64,000 nt of DNA from Reyranella sp. CPCC 100927 (GTDB lineage: Bacteria > Pseudomonadota > Alphaproteobacteria > Reyranellales > Reyranellaceae), in contig NZ_VOHA01000033.1 in assembly GCF_007859315.1 (NCBI RefSeq), positions 1 through 64,000 of the forward strand, given 5' to 3'. Of the stretch, positions 26,228-34,418 are shown piece by piece (the first letter of the stretch is position 1; each line of letters starts with the position of its first letter). A program made the position numbers and the translations under genes. The notes under the pieces were generated by a model. That model saw only the letters and a program-made list of their open reading frames with translations, did not search any database and was not told the origin of the DNA.

Positions 26228-26821
26228 CTACTTCCAGCCACCCTTGGGCCGCACCTCGAACTGCCGGGAGTCGAGCTGGAGCTGGAATGTCGTCTTGCCG
26301 TCCATCGTCGTCCACGCCAGGAACGCGACTTCCAGCGCCCCCATGTCGGACGGCAGATGCTCCTGGCGGACACTGTGCACGAAGGTCTTGGTCTCGCCGG
26401 GCGCGATCTCGATCAAGCCGGCAGTGCTGTCTTGCAGGTAGATCGGCTTGCGGTCCCCTATGATGAACGTGACCTGCTTGCCGGCCTTGTCGTAGACGTA
26501 GACCTGGGCACTGTTGATCTTGACCGGGCGATCGAACCTGCTGGTGATCTTGAATACCGCACCCGGCGCGCTGTGCCGGATAGTTTTCTCGAACTTGCCG
26601 GTGAACGTGGCCTCGAACGGCATGGTTCCTGCCTTGAGATTGCAGCCCGGCATGGAGGTGGTGGGCGTGCCGCCAAGTTCCTCGCACGATTTTACCGTTT
26701 GCGCGACTGACGGCGCGGCCATCATCGTCAGCACCGTCGACAACGTGATCACCGCGCCGATCGCACGGACCGCCAACGAGCCGGCACTGCGAGGTGTTGC
26801 CTTTCGCGTTTGCTTCTTCAT
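26228..26821 (-). CDS. Secreted protein of unknown function
   Basis: A 197-aa protein from the ATG at 26821, which has GGGAG 6 bases upstream; the frame stays open further up but without protein-like sequence. It has a long positively charged N-terminus (MKKQTRKATPRSAG), a hydrophobic segment and a likely signal-peptidase site at APSVAQ. The mature domain (about 150 aa) contains two cysteines (KSCEELGG and MPGCNLKAG) and a beta-rich middle with KINSAQVYVYDKAGK and IEIAPGETKTFVHS. The pattern suggests an all-beta periplasmic domain. I do not recognise the family. Confidence 0.7.
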   Translation of the reverse strand: MKKQTRKATPRSAGSLAVRAIGAVITLSTVLTMMAAPSVAQTVKSCEELGGTPTTSMPGCNLKAGTMPFEATFTGKFEKTIRHSAPGAVFKITSRFDRPVKINSAQVYVYDKAGKQVTFIIGDRKPIYLQDSTAGLIEIAPGETKTFVHSVRQEHLPSDMGALEVAFLAWTTMDGKTTFQLQLDSRQFEVRPKGGWK

Positions 26822-27487
26822 GTGAACTCCCACGGCGATTTCATCCTGGCTCGCTCGCACGGACGCGCGAGCCTCATGCCTGTGCGGCACCGAAATCATC
26901 GGCACCACACCGAGACCGGCACTATAGAATCGAGCGTCCGGGCGTTCTTGGTCTGGAGCGAAACGACCTGCGCCAGGAGCGACATCGCGATCATTTCTGC
27001 CGGAACTTCTCTTCACCGAAGACGGATACCGGGAAAGGATCCAGAGCAGGTCACGTTCTGAAACGACTCAGCTGACAGCCTGTGATTTTTTGAGCCCACG
27101 CCTGTCATCCCGAGCGTAGCGAGGGATCTTTTCGGCCGCGAACAGCGCGAAAAACTGCTGAAAGATTCCTCGCTACGCTCGGAATGACAGCGCGCGGCGA
27201 TGAGATCACAGCCTCTGAGCGCAGCGAATGATCCTGCGCTGTTGGCGTCAGCGCTATTGATGATCTCCCTTACCGGCATTGAGCGATCCACCGCAGGGTC
27301 CTGCAGCTGGCGGCCTGATACGCCGACTTCACGCGCCGCGCGGTACAGCCGCCAGGAGGCTGATGCGGCGGCGCACGGGCTGCCATATCCCTGCCGCAAT
27401 ACCTTTCCAGTGTCCCGCGCGTGCAATGTCGCACCGTTGCGACGGTCACATTTCCGCTCGCTCTGCTGCCTGATGAGAGATTTCTGG
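26822..27487. other. Gene-free stretch, 666 bases
   Basis: It separates two divergent secreted-protein genes, so both promoters should be here. It holds an R2 copy (27103-27189). Bases 26840-27060 and 27220-27470 carry open frames in several directions but none with protein-like composition and a ribosome site. Confidence 0.6.
27103..27189. repeat. R2 inverted-repeat element
   Basis: The arms TGTCATCCCGAGCGTAGCGA and TCGCTACGCTCGGAATGACA carry a compensating T/A change relative to other copies. That change keeps the arms complementary. Confidence 0.9.
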
Positions 27488-27868
27488 ATGACACGTGCCA
27501 TTCTGCTGCCATTTGCTGTCAGCCTCCTTGGATTTTCCGGCCCTGGCCTGGCCCAAAATGTCGATTTCAATTTGACCTATCATGTTGAACGTACACCCGC
27601 CGCACGACTCAGCATCGAGACCTGCAGCAACGCCGTGGCCCAGACAGCACGACAAGCCGGTCTGCGCGTTGATGTGAAAAACTATCCGGGGCAACTCGCT
27701 ACCGTCGTTGGTGGACGCGATGGCAGCGGGGCATTTGTCGCGCAATGCATCGCTGTCGATGGCACGACGGTTAGCGTCATCCAGGGGATCGACTACCGGA
27801 AGCAGAAGGGATCTTTGGGCGAGTTTGCCGATCGGGCATTTGAGGCCGTGAAGGCCGCTACGAAGTAG
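27488..27868 (+). CDS. Small secreted protein (possibly DUF6180 type)
   Basis: A 126-aa protein starting at MTRAILLPFAVSLLGFSG, with a Sec signal peptide cleaved near LAQ and GAGAG-type bases 7 upstream. The mature part begins NVDFNLTYHVERTPAARL and has two cysteines (IETCSNAV and AQCIAVDG) that could pair. VVGGRDGSGAFVAQCIAVDG and SVIQGIDYRKQKGSLGEFAD are conserved-looking blocks. From memory they resemble a family of unknown function in proteobacteria, perhaps DUF6180; I am not sure of the number. Probably periplasmic. Confidence 0.7.
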   Translation: MTRAILLPFAVSLLGFSGPGLAQNVDFNLTYHVERTPAARLSIETCSNAVAQTARQAGLRVDVKNYPGQLATVVGGRDGSGAFVAQCIAVDGTTVSVIQGIDYRKQKGSLGEFADRAFEAVKAATK

Positions 27869-28115
27869 CAAGCGCAGCCATGCGCACAGGCCGACATCGC
27901 TGACGCGGTGATCGGCAGTACCACTGTGCGAGGGCATCAACACGGCGCCGGCGCCCCCAAAGCCGGCACAGGAGGGCGCGGACGCCTTCTTGCCGCGGCG
28001 CGCCGCCAGAACCCGTGACTACCGACAGGGGCCTACACGATCCCTCGCCGCGCTTGGACCGACAATCGCGGACATCAGTCCGCGCGTTGCCATTCCGAGG
28101 TGGCCGGACAGCGGA

Positions 28116-29282
28116 TCAATGGAACTTTGCCAGGGCGTCCTTGATCTGCTTGATCTTCGCTTTGGTATCGTCGGATTCGGCAGTCTGCTTGATCTGCTCG
28201 ACGGCCTTGATGATGCGGATCGCGGCCGACAGGAAGGCGATCAGCTCGTCGACGTTGTCGATCTTGCCGTTGGCCAGCAGCTTCATCTTGTCGATCGCCT
28301 TGTCGAGATCGGCGAAAGCCTTGTCCTCGACGGCAACCAGCAACGCATCGTAGTCGGCGGCAGCCTTCAGGGCGGCTTCCAGCTTGGGTTCGAGGCCGGC
28401 CCAGAGAGCATCGAAGCAGGCGCGGAAGCGGGGATCCTCGGGCAACGCGGTGCTGTTCAGGCCCGGGCCGGCACCGCGCCAGGGACCGCATTTGCCGTCG
28501 TTGCCCGCCCTCAGCGCCCGCACGGCCTTGTCGAGCTCGGCGTGCTTCGCCTCGTAGGCCGTGTGCGCGACGGCGCGGTCGACGGCCAGGCGACGTTTCA
28601 GCATGTCGCGCAGGGCGGCGTTGCCGGCCTTCAGCTGCGCGACGCTGGCCTCGTCGTTGAAGAAGTTCGCCAAAGCCCGGGCACGCCGGATGTCATCGAC
28701 CTCGGCGAGCGCGATCTGGCCGAACGTGGAGATCAGGCTGTAGAGCACCTTGGCCGCGCCCACCACGGCGGCGATGGATTCCGCACCCTCGGCGCGCGGA
28801 TAGCGCGCCATCCACTTGTCGGGGCTGCGGTAGAGGGTCACGCACTCGCCCTCGGCCTCGGTGGCATCGAAGGCCAGGTCGGGCCGCACCACATAGCGCT
28901 CGCCCAGCTGCTTCACCAGGTCCTCGAACTTCTCCGGCGGCGGCGCGGAAATCTGCTTCAGGTTGCTGGCCGTCGCGGCAATGAAGTCGCGCTGGAATTC
29001 CGCGTTCTTCTTCGCCACCAGCGGCACGCACGCGAACCGCATCGCGGAGAACAGCTGGATGTTGGGTTGGCCGGCCTGCTCGACGACCGAGAAGACCTGC
29101 TTGCGCACATGCACGATCCGCGCGGTCGTCGCCGCGTTGTCGACCTCGATCTTCACCGCCTTGGACAGCCGGTCGTGCGCCTCGGCAAAGTCCGCGATGG
29201 GGCCCTTGTAGGCCTCGCGCGGCGCGCAAGCAGCCGCTGCCACCAGCACCGCCATGGCGGTGCCTGCTGTGCTCATCCTCAT
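28116..29282 (-). CDS. Lipoprotein of unknown function, third gene of protease operon
   Basis: A 388-aa protein with a short lipoprotein signal ending LVAAAAC (lipidated Cys19) and an AGGGGGA ribosome site. The mature part is mostly alpha-helical, rich in charged and alanine residues. Long helices such as RALANFFNDEASVAQLKAGN and a C-terminal KIKQIKDALAKFH suggest a helical bundle or coiled coil. Four further cysteines are present. I do not recognise a domain. It starts 23 bases after the trypsin-like protease stop and is co-oriented with it and the subtilase, so the three probably form one transcript. It may be the membrane anchor, substrate or inhibitor of the proteases; that is conjecture. 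Confidence 0.75.
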   Translation of the reverse strand: MRMSTAGTAMAVLVAAAACAPREAYKGPIADFAEAHDRLSKAVKIEVDNAATTARIVHVRKQVFSVVEQAGQPNIQLFSAMRFACVPLVAKKNAEFQRDFIAATASNLKQISAPPPEKFEDLVKQLGERYVVRPDLAFDATEAEGECVTLYRSPDKWMARYPRAEGAESIAAVVGAAKVLYSLISTFGQIALAEVDDIRRARALANFFNDEASVAQLKAGNAALRDMLKRRLAVDRAVAHTAYEAKHAELDKAVRALRAGNDGKCGPWRGAGPGLNSTALPEDPRFRACFDALWAGLEPKLEAALKAAADYDALLVAVEDKAFADLDKAIDKMKLLANGKIDNVDELIAFLSAAIRIIKAVEQIKQTAESDDTKAKIKQIKDALAKFH

Positions 29283-29305
29283 GTTGTCCCCCTAAACCCC
29301 AGTGT

Positions 29306-30505
29306 TTATTGCTTCAGTGCATCGACAATCTGCTTCTGAACCTTGGTGCTCGCTGTCTTCTCCATGTGCTCGATCACGAGAGGCCACGGTACGGCGCAGT
29401 TCGGCCGCGCCGACCCGAAGTAGTGGACACCGACCAGCTGCAACGTATCGCGGCGCAAGACGGGCGATCCGCTCATGCTGGGCTCGGTGTCGCAGTGATG
29501 CGCGACGTGGCCGGCGGGGCAGTAGGCGTTCTGCGCCGCGTACGCCCGGCATTCCTGATCGCGCGAGAGGTACAGGCCCGGCGCGAAGTCGCGATTCACG
29601 CCGCCCTGCATGCCGGAGCCCCACAGCGGCAGGTAGGCGCCGACGACGAGGTTGGCGTTGCCGCCGCCGAAATCCCGGGAGACGCGCACCGGCGCGCTGC
29701 CGGGAAACGCCGACGGCGTCATGACGACGGCATAGTCCAGCGGCCAGGGATGCGCCATCGCAGCCGTGCCGGTGCCGCAGAAAACCGGCATGGCGATCTG
29801 ACTGCCGGCGCGCGCCGCCGCCGTCGGGCGCCCATTGCCGTCCAGGATCGCGGCACCGAAATGCACCCGGATGGTGGTCGACGGGTGCGGCGCGCACGTG
29901 GCGCCAACCTGAGGGCCCAGGCAATGCAATGCCGTCAGGTAGACGCCCGGGCTGATCTGCGATGCCGAACAGGCGATGCGATCGACGGGACTGGTGGTTT
30001 CGATGAAGGCGAGTGCCGGTGCGAACCGGGTGCGCAGATCGGCCGACCAGCTCGACACCGGATCGAGATTCACCTCGCCAAAGGGAAACAGGTTCGCCCC
30101 CGTCGGGCGCTGGCGCAGCATCGCCAGGTACCGTATCCGCGGCGCCGCGGCATTGCCGACAATCTCGACCGTTCCCGCCTGACGCACCGGTATTTCGATG
30201 ACATTGCCGTATGCCAGGTACTGGCCCACGGAAGCGGCATCGATTGCGTATTGCTGCCCCGATGGCGTCGTGATTTCGATCCGCCAGTCGCCTTGCGGAT
30301 CGGTCAACCCCACCAGCTCGAAGCGCTGGTATCCCGGCACGTCCTGCGGCGCCAACAGCACACGGGCCGGCCCGCTGGACGGCGTGATCGTGCCGCCTTT
30401 CAGAATGACGTCATAGCGTGCCAGTGCCTGGGCCCAGCCAGGGCCCGGCGCCATGACCGCCAGCACTGCGGCAGCGATCACCACCAGTATGGCACGTCGC
30501 CTCAT
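29306..30505 (-). CDS. Secreted trypsin-like serine protease
   Basis: A 399-aa protein with a signal peptide (MRRRAILVVIAAAV to GWAQ). Residues 30-130 form a separate, probably beta-sandwich N-terminal domain similar to bacterial pre-peptidase domains. The chymotrypsin-fold domain follows. His194 lies in SPGVYLTALHC, Asp257 in WPLDYAVV, and Ser345 in EPSMSGSPVL, a GxSGSP-like site. Several cysteines flank the triad as in exported trypsins. It should be an active periplasmic or extracellular endopeptidase. It starts 8 bases after the subtilase-like gene and precedes the lipoprotein gene. The substrate is unknown. Confidence 0.85.
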   Translation of the reverse strand: MRRRAILVVIAAAVLAVMAPGPGWAQALARYDVILKGGTITPSSGPARVLLAPQDVPGYQRFELVGLTDPQGDWRIEITTPSGQQYAIDAASVGQYLAYGNVIEIPVRQAGTVEIVGNAAAPRIRYLAMLRQRPTGANLFPFGEVNLDPVSSWSADLRTRFAPALAFIETTSPVDRIACSASQISPGVYLTALHCLGPQVGATCAPHPSTTIRVHFGAAILDGNGRPTAAARAGSQIAMPVFCGTGTAAMAHPWPLDYAVVMTPSAFPGSAPVRVSRDFGGGNANLVVGAYLPLWGSGMQGGVNRDFAPGLYLSRDQECRAYAAQNAYCPAGHVAHHCDTEPSMSGSPVLRRDTLQLVGVHYFGSARPNCAVPWPLVIEHMEKTASTKVQKQIVDALKQ

Positions 30506-30513
30506 CGCGCGGC

Positions 30514-32901
30514 TCAGCGGTACGAGAAGCTGATGGGAAACAGGATGTCGGTGTCCCTGATATCAAGGCCGACCGGATCCTTGTCCGTCTTGCGGCTCAG
30601 GCAGGCGGGCTTATCACCCTGCGCCATCTGCGGCGCGAGCGAGCAGCCATAGAGGTAGCGGTTGCGCAGGATGCGCACGGCCGGATACACGCCGCGTCCA
30701 TTCCAGAAGACGGCAGACGCCACCGGATTGCCGCTGCTGTCCACGGTCATGCGCAACCTGAGCATCCGATTGAGCGGCACACAGACCGGGTCCGAACCCG
30801 TCGCCAGATTCTTCACCAGGATGAGGTAGGCACTGCCCTCCTCCATCTGGCACAGCCGTATCTTCTCCGTGGCGGTCGACAGACCGGTCTCGAAGTCGAA
30901 CTTGACGCGCTCGACCGGCAGGCGGGCATCGGCGGCTTCCTGGTTGCTGGTCGGGCGTTGAACGAGCAGCTCCTCCTCGGCATCGATGGGGTTGATTGTC
31001 GGGAGCATCAATCGGGTCAGGTTCAGTTTTCCGAAGCGGACAACGTCCACCAGTTCGGGATCGTCGATGTCCGCCGTCGAAAAAAGGCGCGCCATGACGG
31101 CGAGCGGATCGGCATCCCGGTCATGATGCCAGTACAGGCCTGCGGCCGAAGCGGCCACCGCCGCGGCAAGCGACGATCCCGAGCGATAACGAAACACCGG
31201 CGCATCCTCGGCGAACGACGGCGTGATCAAGCCGTCGGCGGGCGCCGCGATCTGGGCGACACCCGGCCCCAGCAGGTAGTTGGCGCCGTCCGGCGTCAGC
31301 CGCAGCGGTTTGCCCGCCTTGGTCAATGGCGCCACGACAATGCCGGCATCGATGCGGCCCAGGCAGGCCGGCATGCAGCGGCAGCGCGCGGTCGCGAGAT
31401 CGACACTCCAATCCACGCTCGATGCGTTCTCGGGACACTGGCCGCCGCTGTCGTGCGGCACGGACGCAAAGACGAGGTTGTTGTCCCCCTTGTAGAGACG
31501 TCCGTTGCCGACGGTCACGCCCAGAAGGTCGGCAAACTTCGCTTCCGCAAAACCGTTGGTGATCTGCAGCGGCAGCAGCCACAGGAACCGGTCGGCCAGC
31601 GGCGCCGTGATCGGAATGGTGCCCATATAAGGATACGCATACGCCTTTGTATCGGCGAAACGCGTTCTGGCGTGCGACAGGTCACCCACCGACAGGATAC
31701 CGCCGGTCGCCGCAGCGATGCCGCCCGCCACCAGGCCGGCGACCGATACCGAATGGTCGAACGACGGCCGCGGCCCCTGGCAGCCGTCCGGCTGATAGCG
31801 GCTGACCGGCTGACCGCTCAGGAAGGGATGAGCCTTGAGCGCCTGCGTCTCCACGGCGCATTTCTCGCGGGACCAGCGGGAGGCGTCGACGCTCTTGCAT
31901 TGCGCATCGTAGTTCTGGTCCAGGATGATCAGTGCCGTGCGGCCTGACCTGGTTGACGGCGGTGGATTGGGAAACGTGATCTGCTGGCGCAGGCGGGTCC
32001 ATTCCTCGGTACTGCCGACCTTGTCGTACAACTCGGCCGCGATGCATTGATTGTGCCCATCACCGGCCTGGTGCAGGTTCTGGCCGCCGGGCGCCTCGTC
32101 GTAGACCGCAACGCGGCCATAGAAGCCGCTCTTGGGCGTGCGCTTGATGTTGAGGTCCTGTACAGCCGCCACCAAACGCTGACGTTCGCGCTTCTCAAGC
32201 GGCCCATCGATGACGACCGCGAAGCTGGTCACGCGCAGGACGATTTCCCATACGATGTTTTCCGGCGGGCATTTCGTGTTCGGCTTGAGCTTGGTGTTGT
32301 CGCACACCCTGCCGTGGCCATAGGGGCCACCCGCCTGGGGCACCACACGGACGAAGCAATCGTCGACCGACTGATCGGATGTCGCGTAGAAGTTCCAGCC
32401 GACGTGCACCTGGCAGATGCTGCGCTTGAGGTCCGTCGCAATATCCCCTGTACGGCTACTGATCTTCAATCCCGACACGGTTACGACACGCGTCGTCGGG
32501 ATGGGCACGATCTGCAGCCGAGGCAGATAGAATTCGCCCGCGCGCCGACCGGCATCGCATCTGGCACGATCGCTGGCGAAGGCGCACACCAGTTGCGGGT
32601 CGCGGCGCTCCAGTTCGCCCCAGACACTCGAACCGGGCAGCAGGCTGAGACGTTCGCTTTCAGTCCAGAACGCGAGATCGCCCTGCACCTTGACGTCGCC
32701 GCGCACGGCAGCGGGCGCAATACTGGCGACCGCCTCGACCACGCGGGTAACCCCGCTCCTGACATCGTGAGGTCCGATGTCGCTGGTCACGATGAACGTC
32801 AGCGGTGCCGGCCGTTCCTGGGCCAGGGCGAACGCGGTGCTCGCGAGCACGCAAATGGCCGCGAGCAAGGATACGCGCTTTCCGTTTGCACGGAACTCCA
32901 T
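30514..32901 (-). CDS. Divergent secreted subtilase-like (S8) protein
   Basis: A 795-aa protein. The start at 32901 has GGGGAGG 6 bases upstream. The signal peptide ends near AFALAQ. Residues 30-310 match nothing I recognise. A subtilase-like core follows: candidate Asp328 (LIILDQNYD), His383 (FDHSVSVAGLVAGG, compare HGTHVAG) and Ser577 (YRSGSSLAAAVAASAAG, compare GTSMAAP). An IAAPADG strand sits where subtilases have IAAPG. The oxyanion-hole region reads FASVPHDSGG where AAGNxG is usual, so the asparagine seems replaced. About 200 C-terminal residues form a further domain. It may be a weak or specialised protease. It is the first gene of a three-gene operon. Confidence 0.7.
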   Translation of the reverse strand: MEFRANGKRVSLLAAICVLASTAFALAQERPAPLTFIVTSDIGPHDVRSGVTRVVEAVASIAPAAVRGDVKVQGDLAFWTESERLSLLPGSSVWGELERRDPQLVCAFASDRARCDAGRRAGEFYLPRLQIVPIPTTRVVTVSGLKISSRTGDIATDLKRSICQVHVGWNFYATSDQSVDDCFVRVVPQAGGPYGHGRVCDNTKLKPNTKCPPENIVWEIVLRVTSFAVVIDGPLEKRERQRLVAAVQDLNIKRTPKSGFYGRVAVYDEAPGGQNLHQAGDGHNQCIAAELYDKVGSTEEWTRLRQQITFPNPPPSTRSGRTALIILDQNYDAQCKSVDASRWSREKCAVETQALKAHPFLSGQPVSRYQPDGCQGPRPSFDHSVSVAGLVAGGIAAATGGILSVGDLSHARTRFADTKAYAYPYMGTIPITAPLADRFLWLLPLQITNGFAEAKFADLLGVTVGNGRLYKGDNNLVFASVPHDSGGQCPENASSVDWSVDLATARCRCMPACLGRIDAGIVVAPLTKAGKPLRLTPDGANYLLGPGVAQIAAPADGLITPSFAEDAPVFRYRSGSSLAAAVAASAAGLYWHHDRDADPLAVMARLFSTADIDDPELVDVVRFGKLNLTRLMLPTINPIDAEEELLVQRPTSNQEAADARLPVERVKFDFETGLSTATEKIRLCQMEEGSAYLILVKNLATGSDPVCVPLNRMLRLRMTVDSSGNPVASAVFWNGRGVYPAVRILRNRYLYGCSLAPQMAQGDKPACLSRKTDKDPVGLDIRDTDILFPISFSYR

Positions 32902-33534
32902 TGGCGCCTCCCCAAAGCGCGATAGCCGTCGCATCTGCAACGCAAGACGACTACTGGCTGTTTTTTATAAAGCCCCCAATGTCATGCAATTCTTACTCGT
33001 ATTTCTATTGACTATCCAACCGGAATTTGGTCCGGATTTATTCCATGTTTTGTCACGCATTTGGATGACAACTTGCCATCCACGCCATCTACTTACGCGC
33101 GGCACCATTCTTCGGCGGAGGAAATCGACGCCGCATCATCCAGGTGGAGGATGCAGTGGGTTGCAGCGACGTTTTTTGGTGATCAACGGGGAAAGCATGG
33201 TGCGGGTTCTACAACCCGTGAAACCCAGGTCTGCGCCATCACCGTCGCGGCGACTCCAGGCGAGTCACAACGGCGGAAAGCACACGTGAACGGCCGGCGC
33301 CGGCATCGTCACGGCGGCGGCGCAGATCGAGGATGATAAGCGGTCCGCAAGGGTGTGGCGGAGGCCGAGGGTTCGAGTACCCCACGCCACACGACGGCGG
33401 ACGCCGCCGCTGGCTCCCTTGCGGATGGAGAACCGGGACGGTTCCCCCGACACATCGCTAGCAGAACACCGGCACCGGGAAATCCTCCAAACGGAGGAGG
33501 CGCGGCCATCCACCATCGGCAATCTGATCGGCGT
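32902..33534. other. Gene-free stretch upstream of the protease operon, 633 bases
   Basis: Bases 32955-33060 are AT-rich for this genome and probably hold the promoter of the minus-strand protease operon. A TATAAA-like -10 reads on the minus strand at 32964-32969, but I see no good -35 at proper spacing. A nested stem-loop lies at 33353-33392. No gene is supported. Confidence 0.5.
33353..33392. other. Nested stem-loop in a gene-free region
   Basis: GTGTGGCG (33353-33360) pairs perfectly with CGCCACAC (33385-33392). Inside, GGGT-TCGAGT-ACCC makes a second small hairpin. The look is superficially like an acceptor stem plus T arm, but there is no room for a tRNA. Confidence 0.5.
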
Positions 33535-33923
33535 CTAGCGCGTCTTGGTCACCTTCCGCTCTGGCGGCCTGGCGATCTCCTGAAGGCGCAGCCGGGCGAT
33601 ACGGTCGATCAGCTTCGCCGGCACCGGCTCGGACAGCGGGAATCGGATCGTGCCGCGGCTGATCTTGTAGGCGGCAAGCTCGGCCTTGAGCGTTCCGACG
33701 ACATGATCCGTGGCGGGATAGAGCGAATAATGCTGCTTCCATCCGGCAAAGTAGACCACCACCCCGCCGGGCAGCCTGTATGCCGGGATCTGATAGGAGA
33801 TCACCTCCTCGGCTTTCGGGATGGCCTTGCGGAGATAGCGCGCACGCGTTCGAGGGTACCGCGCACGGCCTCGGGCTGGGCGGCGATGTACTGGTCCACG
33901 GACTGGAAGTCGGTCTTGGCCAT
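33535..33923 (-). pseudogene. Frameshifted DUF1801 family gene
   Basis: The first 29 residues (MAKTDFQSVDQYIAAQPEAV to LERVRA, from the ATG at 33923) and the rest (YLRKAIPKAEEVISYQIPAY, then LPGGVVVYFAGWKQHYSLYP to KVTKTR) are in different frames. They join at the alternating GCGCGC run around 33838-33844, where one base appears to be missing. Together they make a normal-length (about 129 aa) DUF1801 protein, a small family related to YdhG/frataxin-like folds of unknown role. It could be a true pseudogene or a sequencing slip. Confidence 0.75.
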
Positions 33924-34418
33924 GGCTCCTCTCCATCCCCCGCGGCTGCCGTCACGTGCGTCTTTTGCAGGCGATTCTTCGCGCCGCCCGGGGTGCCTGC
34001 AGGCGAAGGACGAATGACGGCAGCGCCATCCGACAACGTCGGTCGGAATTTTCGGCCTCTCGCACTGCCACGTACGGCGCATGGCCTGGTCGGCGTCCGA
34101 GATCTGCCCAGCTGCCGCGGATCGCCTCGCACTGCAGCACGTCGCACATTGACACGATGAAGTGCGCGGCCATGTCTGCGTCTGGATCAGCACATGACGC
34201 GCCACAGAGTGGCGCGCCCCCAGCGTGTGGTCGCGCCGCCTTGGCCAGCTCTCGTTCAGGCACAGAGGTCCACAGAGGGGAAAAAGCAGCACACACCGAA
34301 GGCCTGCTTCAGCTCTCTCTGTGCCCCTCTGTGCCCTCCGTGTCTCTGTGGTGAGGCTTTGCCTGTTCAGGGCACGCCATTCGACCGACGCACCGCGGGG
34401 GCCTTCGCTGCGGTGGCG
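33924..34418. other. Stretch without a supported gene, 495 bases
   Basis: It contains an R3 repeat at 34259-34357. The remaining 300 or so bases carry only open frames without ribosome sites or recognisable motifs. Confidence 0.55.
34259..34357. repeat. R3 element, short copy
   Basis: GGCACAGAGGTCCACAGAGG on the left is mirrored by CCTCTGTGCCCTCCGTGTCT and CTGTGGTGAGGC on the right. It is about half the length of the copy at 21726. Confidence 0.8.

Noticed and set aside
33353-33392. tRNA-like structure (acceptor stem plus T arm)
   Set aside because: Only 40 bases separate the ends. There is no anticodon arm, and the loop lacks the G-C closing pair expected at the T loop.
33950-34296. Possible short gene on the minus strand
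   Set aside because: The frame has no ribosome site, overlaps an R3 repeat and the DUF1801 5' end, and shows no recognisable motif.
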